A stretch of 64,000 nt of DNA from Liolophura sinensis (Eukaryota; Mollusca; Polyplacophora; Chitonida; Chitonidae), in the NCBI RefSeq assembly GCF_032854445.1, contig NC_088307.1, forward strand, positions 12,412,017 through 12,476,016. The letters are read 5' to 3'. Positions 25,401 to 33,666 of the stretch are shown here, one piece after another. The translations under genes and the position numbers were made by a program. The notes under the pieces were generated by a model. That model did no database searches. It had not been told where the DNA came from and saw only the letters and a program-made list of their open reading frames with translations. The number at the start of each line of letters is the position of its first letter. Within the stretch, counting starts at the first letter, position 1.

Positions 25401-27150
25401 TGAAGTATGTGCAAGCTAGAACAGATTCAATGTGTTTTGTTTTAACAATGTTAACAAACTGTATCATTTTGGATAAAAACTTGCAACTTGAAACTAATGC
25501 ACAGAATCCACTGGCTGACAGTCGAGACAAGATCTCAACGGTTAAAGACTGTATTCTTTGTCACATCTGAGTAAATGTACAGTGCCTAAAATTCAGCTTA
25601 GCCTACCCCTGGGTAACTTGGACTTCCAAAGATCTAACATCATATGGCCGATTTGAAATGATTCTGTATCTCTTTGTGATCAATAAAAAGCAATACTAGG
25701 TTGATCAATTGTAATCATCCTTACGGCTGCCAAAGTTTTGTGGCGGGCTGGGGGACCAAGCTGCTCCCGTGGGTAGGGAGGCTGGGTAAGGGCCAGTAAG
25801 ACATCATCAGGGATGAAGTCACTCTGTAGAGACGTGGGAAGGGGTTTGGCACGATCTAGCAGTGATTCTTCTGATGGCCTCTGAGCTAAAACCACAGAAC
25901 CTGGAAAAAACAAGAAAACCTACATGCACAGGGGGTCATTTACAAGGTAGATACCTGCAGCCTACTACTTTCAGAAAGAAATGAGCAAGCAGCTACCTAC
26001 TTCGACTAAAGTTCCTAAGTCATATTTAATTATCTTTTAGGTTGCTGGTTACTTTTCCAGGGTAGCTTTGTATTAAGAAAGATAATGAAACTCCTGCATG
26101 CATACAGTGTATTGCACCTCAAATTTAGCATCTTTCTAGCAATGCATATTGCTGGATTCTGAAATTTGAAATGGCAACTGTGATGTTTGATGTGTCGTGT
26201 TCAATCTATTATCAGAAAAACTTTGTCATCAAAATTATCTTTTTCTGGTCTTTATGTGCTTCTGAATGTGTACTTCTATAAACCCAACTTCAGGTGAAAT
26301 ATTTAAGTAATATGTGTTAATCATAAAGTAAAACAGATTGCCATGATTAAAGGTGAAGCTGCAAAAGTTTTTGATCTGAAACTGAAAGTTATCACAATGA
26401 ATACATTGTGATGATTGTGTTATGTTTTCCTGTTATTTTTTTTTTCACAGGCGTATGCAATTTGTTTTACCAGAAATAAACTTCACAAATGCAGACACAA
26501 AACTGCTGCATTTTTCAAAACATAAATCACATGGACTACAAATGACATCACAATGTCCTAAAAACAAAGAGAGACGAGTGATGGACATATACTGCATTTT
26601 ACATCAGACATATACAGCATTTTACATCAGAACCACTTAAACCGAATTTTTTTACAAAGAAACCTTCCACAATCTTATACAAGAACAGAAGGCTGTCAAC
26701 AACATTTTTTTTATTTTATGTGAAAACTGATAGCATTACTGTTCACTCATAAATACAATATACACATGTATAATTGCTGATAAACAAATAATAAACAAAT
26801 TCACCATTCCCTGCTGTTTATACTTGAGTACAACAGCCATCTGGAGCTGTGTAGCACCTTTTAAGTCATTTGATGATGAGAAGTCATTAGGTGTGTGTAC
26901 ATAGACTTTGCCTTCTTGTGGCAAGGCAAATCCATATCACGCCAAAGTGATGCCGCCACTAAAATATCATGCTGAAGACACCAGATATGATACACCACCC
27001 AGACACCAGGCCAACCACTCTTGTTCCTTGCTCTAACCTATCACTGTTGAGTGCCAAGTGAGGCAGTAACAAGTTTGGTACCATTTTTAAAGCCTTTGAC
27101 ATGACCTGACCTGGGTGTAATGATTTTTTGTTACCTTTGCCATTCTCCAT
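1431..27150 (-). CDS. AXDND1: AXDND1, axonemal dynein light chain domain-containing protein 1 (3' end beyond left edge)
   Basis: Exons in transcript order (high to low coordinate): 27150-27135, 25900-25725, 25206-25106, 23865-23757, 20718-20633, 20069-20013, 17601-17493, 17236-17162, 16328-16234, 14578-14486, 14126-14060, 12791-12633, 10237-9961, (gap)-9340, 8957-8906, 8611-8395, 7753-7660, 6462-6272, 5402-5306, 4653-4618, 1613-1431. Apart from exon 13 and the gap, junctions have AG acceptors, GT donors and matching phases. About 825 residues are visible; the human protein is about 1010. Segments recalled from human AXDND1 align in order: TSLQSDFIPDDVLLALT, ISFLYDV, TLVPDEYHIVKNKGVMG, YEVVQLRQAMEDMLDKSGV, NIYNVIFHELIRQ, VDRGELLADLRNKY, YHELYELQRHRLENQV, IWSTAAYCLALK. 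Residues about 185-381 form the coiled-coil axonemal dynein light chain domain, shared with the p28/DNALI1 inner-arm light chains. The family is linked to sperm flagella and cilia. The start MENGK at 27150 follows from phase with exon 2. Very sure of identity; less sure of the 12-codon exon at 4618. Confidence 0.93.
3883..4199 (-). mobile_element. V-SINE/RUDI-like SINE, full length with TSD
   Basis: The tRNA-related head lies at the right (gene-sense start GGCCTTTTGGTTAGTGTGC), with a B-box-like GGTTCAAGTCC, the body TTTCATCCCACCATAATGCT, and an ATTTATTT tail at the left. It is flanked by GGCTRTTCAA at 3883-3892 and 4190-4199. The family name is from memory of molluscan SINEs; the tRNA-SINE class is certain. 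Confidence 0.9.
5391..5660 (-). repeat. 82-bp tandem array copying the splice acceptor of AXDND1 exon 19
   Basis: CCATCACAGCAGCTGGTGG recurs at 5391, 5473 and 5555, with a partial copy at 5645. Read on the gene strand, each unit ends in a pyrimidine-rich acceptor (TTTTCCTTTCCACCAG) followed by the first 12 nt of exon 19 (CTGCTGTGATGG). Only the copy at 5391-5402 continues into the exon. Confidence 0.9.
6570..6713 (-). mobile_element. V-SINE/RUDI-like, 5'-truncated
   Basis: Tail and body only, ending in CCTTCCCACGCATGG, in the AXDND1 intron next to exon 18. Confidence 0.9.
7088..7126. repeat. strong hairpin, 15-bp arms
   Basis: CTGGGATTAAGAGATAC and GTATCTTAATCCCAG pair around a 3 to 5-nt loop, with one two-base bulge. 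It lies in an AXDND1 intron; the function is unknown. Confidence 0.8.
7330..7510 (-). mobile_element. SINE family 3, partial
   Basis: AGTCTTTGGTAAGACCCAAC through CTAACCAATGGGCCAGCAG matches the head half of 36990-37328. Confidence 0.7.
7829..8042 (-). mobile_element. family-A MITE
   Basis: Terminal inverted repeats ATCCTCAACCTTTTCACAT and its complement in AAAAAGGTTGAAGAATTACAG. The core contains the word TTGGTTGGAT. No coding capacity. Confidence 0.85.
8130..8440 (-). repeat. 101-bp tandem array copying the 3' end and donor of AXDND1 exon 16
   Basis: CTGGGTGG starts at 8130, 8231, 8332 and 8433, exactly 101 bp apart. On the gene strand each unit repeats the last 38 nt of exon 16 (from AAAACAGATGACC to ACATCAG) with a GTAAxx donor after it. 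Each extra copy is also preceded by CACCCAG, an acceptor-like end, so it resembles a 38-nt mini-exon. Confidence 0.92.
9524..9723. other. assembly gap, 200 N
   Basis: Exactly 200 consecutive Ns interrupt AXDND1. The coding sequence of exon 14 (9340 upward, ending ELENMKELNQ before the donor) runs into the gap, so its acceptor and possibly another exon are hidden. The round length suggests a placeholder rather than a measured size. Confidence 0.98.
9961..10237 (-). CDS. AXDND1: AXDND1 exon 13, reading frame broken beside the assembly gap
   Basis: Acceptor TACCTAG and donor GTGAGT bound a 277-bp exon. Its peptide pieces match human AXDND1 in order: LHVSEKAWSKLANHFTI, LLSDKDTENADI, YVEKWRDLIENFNTALK, TKKEEMKTQL, DWKKWKTEYENM. 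They lie in different frames. There is one extra base between HFTI and LLSDKD (about 10153), one net missing base after NTALK (about 10047) and one more near 10005. Three single-base problems in one exon, with the other exons intact and an N gap 240 bp away, favour consensus errors over gene loss. Confidence 0.7.
10846..11072 (+). mobile_element. SINE family 2, 5'-truncated
   Basis: GTATCAGTATAATGGCTCGG, CAGTGAAGCAGCACTAGATA, GATTCCTTCGTCATCATATG and an AAGCACTCACTCACT end. It is co-linear with the reverse complement of 52212-52502, which supplies the tRNA-like head. Confidence 0.85.
11110..12632 (-). repeat. 66-bp minisatellite (two 33-bp halves) starting at the donor of AXDND1 exon 12
   Basis: About 22 units of two related 33-bp halves: GAGTAGCCTATACAACTCAC with GTGAGAAGGAA, and GCAGTAGCCTACACAACTC with TTTGAGATGGAAA. 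The array ends flush at the exon. On the gene strand the exon end CTCAAG-GTGAGTGTATAGG is followed by repeats reading CTCAAGGTGAGTTGTTATAG, CTCAAAGTGAGTTGTATAG and so on. GTGAGT recurs throughout as CACAGTGAGT. Long ORFs on both strands come from the unit length being divisible by three. Confidence 0.93.
13388..13602 (-). mobile_element. family-A MITE
   Basis: AAATTCCTCAACCTTTTTTG to GAAAAGATTGAAATACAG, with the same core as 7829-8042. Confidence 0.85.
13648..13815 (-). mobile_element. V-SINE/RUDI-like, 5'-truncated
   Basis: Recognisable from TTATTTGATGGGTGTTTTTA through the body to about GGAGAGCAAGCCAGCC; AXDND1 intron. Confidence 0.9.
14165..14310. repeat. 73-bp direct duplication
   Basis: Two near-identical copies beginning GCCATATGGYACAGGCTAC, at 14165 and 14238, just upstream of AXDND1 exon 11 on the gene strand. 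Confidence 0.88.
15112..15357. repeat. 27-bp minisatellite, about 9 copies
   Basis: The unit is CCAGTAAGTAATAGCTGCAC plus ATATATT. Two copies carry a CCAGTGACTAATAG variant in alternating positions, pointing to duplication of a two-unit block. Confidence 0.92.
15396..15590 (+). mobile_element. family-A MITE, right end decayed
   Basis: CTGTAATTCCTCAACTTTTT at the left; GACTGATACAATTATAG and GTGAAGCCCTGAATTTG in the core; no clear right repeat. Confidence 0.8.
16044..16241 (-). mobile_element. V-SINE inserted across the 5' splice site of AXDND1 exon 9
   Basis: A truncated V-SINE (16057-16228) is flanked by the 13-bp direct repeat CCTACCTTTTGAT at 16044-16056 and 16229-16241. The repeat contains the exon end and donor (gene strand ATCAAAAG-GTAGG), so the insertion duplicated the splice site. 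The exon-side copy (AAAAG-GTAGGT at 16233) still serves the exon; the second copy lies 185 bp into the intron. Confidence 0.93.
17299..17425 (-). mobile_element. V-SINE/RUDI-like, decayed
   Basis: TTATTTATCTATGTGATTGG, then TATTTCACTTATACAATGAC and CCACAGGCTGCTGGCAGACC. More diverged than neighbouring copies, so probably older. Confidence 0.8.
18109..18165 (+). mobile_element. family-A MITE, left-end fragment
   Basis: TGCAATTCTTCAAATTTTTT and CATATTCGTAAGGTGTTTAT only. Confidence 0.65.
19610..19806 (+). mobile_element. family-A MITE
   Basis: Core GCATATTCTGAAGTCATTTT, CCAATCCAACCAATGCAG, and right end AGGCAAAAGGTAGAGGAATA. Confidence 0.82.
20719..23756. other. AXDND1 intron 4, mostly unassigned
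   Basis: It holds one full V-SINE (22268-22549) and AT-rich microsatellite sequence near 20995-21015. Nothing else is recognised. Confidence 0.6.
22268..22549 (-). mobile_element. V-SINE/RUDI-like SINE, full length with 12-bp TSD
   Basis: A complete copy at 22280-22537 between GCCTACATTAGA repeats at 22268-22279 and 22538-22549. The head reads TGGCTCAGTTGGTTAGCGCG on the element strand, a good tRNA A-box region. It has a poly-A-like tail rather than ATTT repeats. This is the best reference copy in the window. Confidence 0.95.
24355..25080. repeat. 51-bp minisatellite, about 14 copies, with a 102-bp higher-order pattern
   Basis: The unit GAATCCCTGMATGGTTTCAC continues through AAATTGRCCCATATAG to TTTGCGGCTGGA. 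Copies alternate CTGCATGG with ATTGACCC and CTGAATGG with ATTGGCCC. It lies in the AXDND1 intron and ends about 25 bp from exon 3. The 250 to 285-codon ORFs on both strands are artefacts of the 51-bp period. Confidence 0.93.
26878..27128 (-). mobile_element. SINE family 3, in AXDND1 intron 1 beside the start-codon exon
   Basis: GGTGTGTGTACATAGACTTT, CTGAAGACACCAGATATGAT and AAGCCTTTGACATGACCTGA align to the PhyH-locus copy. It ends about 6 bp from the exon 1 donor. Confidence 0.75.
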
Positions 27151-27923
27151 CACGTCAGCCGGTTGTTTGATGTCTTCACACTACCTGGCAGAAATGGTTG
27201 CAAGGTGTGCGACCCAGAGGATGTAGATCTTTCAATCCTGCTGTTTTAAAGTTGGAAAGAAAATACAACGAAATCAAATTCAAAAATGTTTCAGGTTGAA
27301 TAATGAATGACTAATGATTATATTTGGCAATTATAAAAATGAATTTAAGATACACCTTTTGTTGATCAAATGTCACCGACAGTAACTAAATAAATCTATT
27401 AGAAAATATTTTTATAAAAGTTAACCCTTGCTATAGAAACTGGGTCTGCCTCACTGTCCAAAGATCCCAGCCTAAACATATGGGAGGTCTACTTTTTATA
27501 CAAATTTAAAAGTCAATAATTCTACAATTTTATGTTGAAATAAATGTCCGGATGGATGCCTAACGAACTAAGGAGAGAAAAAAGTTTACAAAATGAGTTA
27601 TCAAGTCTTGACTCTTCACGTACTGTATGAGCAGGTGTCATGCAAGTTAATCGAGTGACAAGACGTGACGCATGTGACGAATGTAAAGCATGTAAAGTAT
27701 TTAAATAGCTTATTTATCTCATATATATATATACGTTTAACGTAAGTCTAGATAATTTGTTTGCCTCTAAAGAATACCAGAAGATCTTTGAACATCAAGA
27801 AACTCACATCGAAGGGCAACAAAATCATGCCTCTAGTCCTTTACCACATCTCCCTGATGACAGTCGCCATATTGATTACAGTCTGTCGCTAAGGCGTTGA
27901 CTGAGAATTATGGGTAATTCAAA
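27151..27923. promoter_or_regulatory. bidirectional AXDND1/SURF2 promoter and 5' UTRs
   Basis: The start codons of AXDND1 (minus) and SURF2 (plus) are 773 bp apart, head to head. YY1-like motifs occur in both orientations: AAAATGGCGGC at 27921-27931, which contains the SURF2 start codon, and AATATGGCGAC on the minus strand around 27866-27877. The mammalian Surf-1/Surf-2 bidirectional promoter is also known to use YY1. A 12-of-14 match to the RFX X-box lies at 27885-27898. An ATG at 27909 opens a short out-of-frame upstream ORF overlapping the SURF2 start. An AXDND1 5' UTR intron probably lies here; its borders are not certain. Confidence 0.7.
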
Positions 27924-30900
27924 ATGGCGGCGTCCACAGCCACACGTGTGACACAATTATCGAAAGAAGTACAAGAACTTCTGTCAGAGCACGAAGCATT
28001 GACGTATGAGGCAAAAAAGAACAAGGTATACGGGAGGAGAAGATGATATGTTTTTTTTTGCTGAAGTTCCAACACATGGGCGGGTGAAATAACTGTCTGA
28101 TAGGTCACTGCAAAGTCAGTCATCAGCCTTGATTGAAAAGTTGAATAGCATGACCGAATTTTGGAATCACAACTTACACAGTGAAAAGACAGAGAGTATC
28201 TAACTTCCGTCGTATCAGTACATGATCTTCGATACGGCACGAATCACCAGTTTAATTGAATGGATTACAGTTTACACAACAAAAATGAATAATAAATGAA
28301 TGACAGTACGGTAACAAAAACAATCTGACAAGTCTGAATAGACCTAGTCATGACGATGTCGGTTTTTCAGCAACCTGCGGATGGTCGTGGGTTTTCCCCG
28401 GGCTCAGCCCGGCTTCAGCCCGGCTTCCTCCCACCATAATGCTGGCCGCCGTCGTATAAGTGAAATATTCTTGAGTACGGCGTAAAACACCAATCAAATA
28501 AATAAATAAATTGTATAAGTGAAATATTCTTGAGTACGCGTAAAACACCAGTCAAATAAACAAAGAAATAAATGATGATGACCTGGCTGGCCTGGTCGAG
28601 TACCGGTCATTCCATCACCGCTTCAGGTATTCGTAATTATAGAATTATAATATAGAGCCTGAAAGAATTAAACATGGTATTAGGAGACAAGTAAGATTTC
28701 CTGAAGCAAGGGGAGGGACATTTGTAGTCCATCATGATGGACTCAGTGTGCTATTTTTAAAGTACTGACATAACACTGAGTGCATCGCAGCGTTTGTTGA
28801 GATGAATGTCAACATTTTAAAATAGGGCAAAATCCAGATGGACTAGAGCATTTGTAGATATACTAATGTTCCATAGTGGCAATCTTACAGTAATTATGGC
28901 CAGAACTACACAACTGTAACCCTATAGACTAGAGCTTCGTTTCCACAGTTCTGTGTTCGCACAGAATCAAGTAGCTAATTCATTGTCTTAAAAATTAAGT
29001 GACAGACGAGATGTGAGCTCCATCCAGGCTATGGACAGAAAATTTGTAGATTAATTTCCCCTGTCATGTAAACACTGTTTTATGAATGCCAGAATGTGTA
29101 ATGAGAACAATTCTTGAGTAGGACTTTGAACAACTTTCATGATCGAGCGAAAACTGTATGTACTTCTCAACAATAACTGCATATGCACCCAGGATCTTAT
29201 CCCTGTGAATTTGTTGCAGGAGTAAGGCTAAATGGATAAAGCCTCACTTCTCTTTTTCACCAGTTTTGCATCAAATTACAAGGACTGTGGCCATATGACT
29301 GTGTGTCAAGTCAGAACTACTGTTGCAATATTAACTGTAATTCAGTCCTTTATGATACACAGTCAGCGTAGTCTTCAACTAAATTGTTAAAAACTACAAT
29401 TTTGATTTAAAAAAAATTGCTCATTTTTGCACCCTTTCTCCTCTACAGGTATGTTGTCGATTATCCGGTCACGAAATGCCCTCTTCTGTAGAAGCAATTC
29501 GCAGTTACGTCAACGGAAAGAAATACAACAAGTTGCGACATGAAGCCCAGTACGATAACAGTGATCTCTCACAACATATTGTCCCAAACACAAAGCGAGG
29601 TTTAGAGTGAGTATTTCCTTAAGAGTTGTTAAGAGTGTTTTTAACTGCATTATTTTCCACAGACTCCTCAGTTCAGAATATACATATATTTAAGAGCTCT
29701 CCACATATTAAAGCATAGATTCAAGTAAACATACAAACAAAAAATCTTTCAAGAAATTGTATATTTTATGTATTTATGTTTTTGTTCAGTGTTTAGGTGC
29801 AAAAAACAGAATCAATTAATGTGACATGAATGAAAGCATTGTTCTAAACAGTTACATGGTCTGGCTGTGTCGACAAGTTGGCTTGAAATGGACGTTTAAC
29901 AATGATCATGTATTACTCAGTTTGGTGTTTTTTTTATGACTGCGTACCTTATGTTTCAGACACTTGTTATTCTGCAAACTTACTTTACGACACATCAACA
30001 ACTCTCCAGCTGATATCGACGTCCATATCAGAGGTCGGAGGTTCCAGAGGGCATTGGCCAGATGTGAGTTTTCATGGATACAATACAAAATCATGAAGGC
30101 ATGAAAAAAATCAGGGTTTTTGGTATTTATCATTAGACTACCTTTGAAAAATTGTGTAAAAGGGTTTCACTGGGGTTTTTTTGTGTGTTTGTACAGTGTG
30201 AAGAAACTTGTGAAACAACAGAATTTTGGATTTTGTGTTCACAGTAGCCTGGAACAGGAAATTTCAATGTCTTTGCAAGTATTTATTTATGTGTCAGCAA
30301 CTATACAAAAAAAGGAAAAAACATGTATGAATTTGGATGAAATTTGTATGGAATCCTTTAATTTTTGGTGTTGATCTGAGTGTTGATGCAGATTAAAAAA
30401 AATTTGTCAAATGAAAAAGTTAAGCACTGTTTTTGATGAAATTTTGTGTAGTGCTTGGCGCTAGCACAAGCACCAATCCGCTTCATTTTAGTGTTGATCC
30501 GAATTTTCAAAACACTGCTTCACTATTCTGAGATATGCCACATGGGCAAAGAGATGTCTTCAACTCTTTCACATGTTTGCAAGGTATATATTCAAGCCTG
30601 TTGTGAAAGCATTATTCTGTGTGGACTGATGAAATGAAACTTTCTGTGAAGTACTGAAACTGGCCAATCCAACCAATGTAGTTTTGTCTTAAAAATAAAA
30701 TCAGTTATTTACTTATTTGATTGGTGTTTTACGCCGTGCTCAAGAATATTCCACTTGTACAACAGTGGCCAGCATTAAGGTCTGAGGAAACCGAGCAGAG
30801 CCCGGTGGAAACTCACGACCATTCTCAGGTTGTGGACCTTCCCATGTACGGCCAAAATAAAATTAAACTTAAAAAAAGATTGTTGTTCTTGCATATGCGG

Positions 30901-33666
30901 AAATAGTCAGGAATTAGGGGATTGCCCCTTGTCTGGTAGGGGACTGTCCCTTGTCTGGTAGGGGACTGCCCCTTGTCTAGCAGGGGACTGCCCCTTGTCT
31001 AGCAGGGGACTGCCCCTTGTCTAATAGGGGACTGCCCCTTATCTAGTAGGGGACTGCCCCTTATCTAGTAGGGGATTGTTCCTTGTCTAGAGACCGACCC
31101 GGATAGCACAGTTGGTAGAGCGTCCGCTTTGGGAGATTTTAAAAAGAGGAAGTTGTAAAGAGGAAGTTGGCATTTTTGTGCTCCTGGAGTACCTCCTAGT
31201 TTATTTATTTGATTGGAATTTTATGCCATGGTCAGAAATATTTTACTGGGTAACTCCTGGGTAAGCCATGAATTATTGTTCAACTAACATAGGATTTATT
31301 GGTTTTAGTGCAAACAAATTTTGAAGAAAGTTTAGTATCGTGGCCCAGTTTCACAAAGATGTTGTACATGTGTGATAATCGCACATATAGGACAATGGTA
31401 CGGTAATAGTGACTTACAAACTTTCGCACCACAAATGTATGATACAAAAATGTTGTATGCCACTCGGTGAAACTGGGCTCTGACTTGGTAATTTTCTACT
31501 GGAAATGTTGTCCAAAGAGGTTGGCATGCGTGTCTCTGTTTCAGATAAATATGTCACACGATGGTGTAATGTGTTGAATTTAACTTTCAGGGGAAAACTG
31601 TCAGAAGACTGGCGAGACATTTAAACCTCTAGCTAGCCTAAAACAGAAGGGTCCAGCAACGTCTTGGGATAGGCCACAAAAGAAAGGTGCTAAGGGGAGT
31701 AACTCTGACAGCGAACAGGAGGATGATGACAACCAATCAGACCTAAGTGATCTCTATCCAGGTAATGTAACCATGGTAACATCACTCAGCGTTAGGTGAT
31801 TAGGTTTCCTTAGACAGTCCATCTGCCTTTTTGATTTTATGTGTACTAGATTGTGTTTCACTTGAAAAAGTTTGTCAGTGACTAGTCAAAAAATGGTAGT
31901 ATGCCCCATGGTACTGCATGTATTGACCTGAAGTTTTACATGCATATGAAGTGACCTAGAGGTCTGTTCCATGGCTGATGCTCTGTATGCATATTAATTA
32001 CTGTTAATTACCAAATTAACAACTTCAGTATTTTAAGTATTGGGCTGAAGAGTTTCATCCATGTGTCTCCTACAAGCGAGCTCTTCGATAGCCTTACCAG
32101 CAAATCTAATTCAGATGATGTGATGTGTCAAGAGGTAAATTGCCGAATTGAGATGTAAAAAAAAAAAACAAAAAATGAAATAAGAAAACTAAAATGAGCT
32201 ATCCAGCCTCTGTCTTTGATGGAGAAATGTGGTTGAATAGGAGATCAGATCTTTTTTTGTTATGTTTACAGATGCAGATTTTGCAATGTCTGAAGATGAA
32301 GAAGGAAGTGAATTTGAGGATGAGAAAGGTGATGATGTAAGGCATGATAATGAGGATGGCAGAGTGATAATGGATGTAGAGTCAGATTCTGGCTCTGAGT
32401 TCGGGGACTTGGACTTGGTGGAGTCAACTATGGATGCCGACTATGAGCCGGGTAGTAGTAAAAACAGGACTGTGACAAATTCAGACAACACTGATATCAC
32501 AAAGATTTCAGATTTTAAGAACAATGACAAGTCTAAATCAGCAGCCAGAAAGAGGTCATCAAAAGCTTTGAAGGTGAGATTACTAACACGCTAATAATAC
32601 AAAAAAAGACAAAGAGTAAGTCTCCTATTTATCAGGCAACTTAAGGCTTAAGGTATAAATTTAAAATGCTTTAAAAGCCAAACTCAGAACTGGAAAATTC
32701 AAATCATGGTCAGAACATTTTTCTGTAGCAAAGAATCAGTCTATGAATTTAAACTCGAGTCCAAAGCAAAGATTTAAATTTTAGCTCTGTTTGAATTTTT
32801 GACTTTGGTTTTCAAACATTTGATAAATTACATGGGTCCGGATGTATATATGCATCTATAAATTATCCGATGTAAAGTTTAAAACAAAACACCTTTTATT
32901 TTTGTGATGATGCACAATTGAGGTATCATAGCTTTAAGTGAGCAAAATCATGTACATTGAAAAAATCGAAAGTGCTGCTATGTTATTCATAGCATTTCAT
33001 TATTAACACAGAGCTGCCATTTTTTACTTATCAACTCGATTATGTTAATGTTGCATAAGATGACTGTACTGGAGCTTTAAGTCAGTGTTGAAGTTTGTGT
33101 AGGTGCCACGATTTTATTTTTATGATTTATTTATTTTATTTTATTTGTTTGATTGGTGTTTTACGCCATACTCAAGCATATTTCATTTATACAACGGTGG
33201 CCAGCATTATGGTGGGAGGAAACCGGGCAGAGCCTGGGGGAAACCCACGACCATCCGCAGGTTGCTGCCCTGTATGAAACTAGTGGAATTGGAAAAATGG
33301 CAAATATTTCAGGCATGACTCTTCAATTTATTCGGTCAATTTCTGAGGAAAAAAGGTTATCTGATGGTAGGCCTTCATTTAATATTTGGGTGGAGCTGAA
33401 GAAACAAAAAAAATGAACGGTAAGAAACAAAAAAATGAACGGTAGATGGCCAAATGTTGTGTCTTTACCATTCAAACAAATTTCACACTTTTTGTCAAAC
33501 AATCTTGTTAGAAACCAAACTTCTAGCTTTATCATTTTTTTTCATCCTGGTTAATACCTTTCATCGTCTGTAGTGTACGATACATTTGTGTTGTATTTTA
33601 TTATTTCAGAAAACAAAACTTTTATCTGTCCCCGGAAAAAAGAGAAAGAAAACAAGCCCGACATGA
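27924..33666 (+). CDS. SURF2: SURF2, surfeit locus protein 2
   Basis: Six exons: 27924-28025, 29449-29606, 29960-30063, 31591-31761, 32272-32573, 33610-33666, all with GT-AG borders and matching phases, giving 297 aa (human 256). The start MAASTATRVTQLSKEVQELL precedes the conserved block CCRLSGHEMPSSVEAIRSYV, then KKYNKL, HIVPNTK, LFCKLTLRHIN and RGRRFQRALARWENCQKTG, which match the human SURF2 N-terminal half almost column by column. Exons 4 and 5 encode a long acidic, Ser-rich tail (SDSEQEDDDNQSDLSDLYP, FAMSEDEEGSEFEDEKGDD). The last exon ends in a basic stretch (KKRKKTSPT), as in other SURF2 proteins. The human protein is nucleolar and has been tied to ribosome production and free 5S RNP. 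In mammals SURF2 pairs with SURF1; here the divergent partner is AXDND1. Introns hold V-SINE copies, a 22-bp minisatellite and two MITE-like copies. Confidence 0.94.
28363..28577 (+). mobile_element. V-SINE/RUDI-like with duplicated tail, SURF2 intron 1
   Basis: Body and tail to 28508, followed at 28512-28577 by a second tail (GTATAAGTGAAATATTCTTG). Confidence 0.9.
30556..30705 (+). mobile_element. family-A MITE, right half missing
   Basis: TTCAACTCTTTCACATG to TGTAGTTTTGTCTTAAAAAT, then a V-SINE tail begins. Confidence 0.8.
30705..30855 (-). mobile_element. V-SINE/RUDI-like, 5'-truncated
   Basis: Tail GATTGGTGTTTTACGCCGTG and body up to CTTCCCATGTACGGCC, SURF2 intron 3. It joins directly to a truncated family-A MITE on its left. 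Confidence 0.9.
30918..31091. repeat. 22-bp minisatellite, 8 copies
   Basis: GGGACTGCCCCTTGTCTAG units in SURF2 intron 3, running straight into a tRNA-like SINE head at 31092. Confidence 0.92.
31092..31140 (+). mobile_element. SINE family 2, head fragment only
   Basis: GATAGCACAGTTGGTAGAGC and GTCCGCTTTGGGAG match the family-2 head at 52440-52500. Confidence 0.75.
31198..31255 (-). mobile_element. V-SINE/RUDI-like tail fragment
   Basis: Only TTTATTTATTTGATTGGAAT and the adjoining 35 bp remain. Confidence 0.75.
31342..31479. mobile_element. family-B MITE
   Basis: GGCCCAGTTTCACAAAGATG at the left and CGGTGAAACTGGGCTC at the right; interior GATAATCGCACATATAGGAC. Confidence 0.88.
33124..33268 (-). 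mobile_element. V-SINE/RUDI-like, 5'-truncated, SURF2 intron 5
   Basis: Tail, CAGCATTATGGTGGGAGG and ATCCGCAGGTTGCTG are present; the head is missing. Confidence 0.92.
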
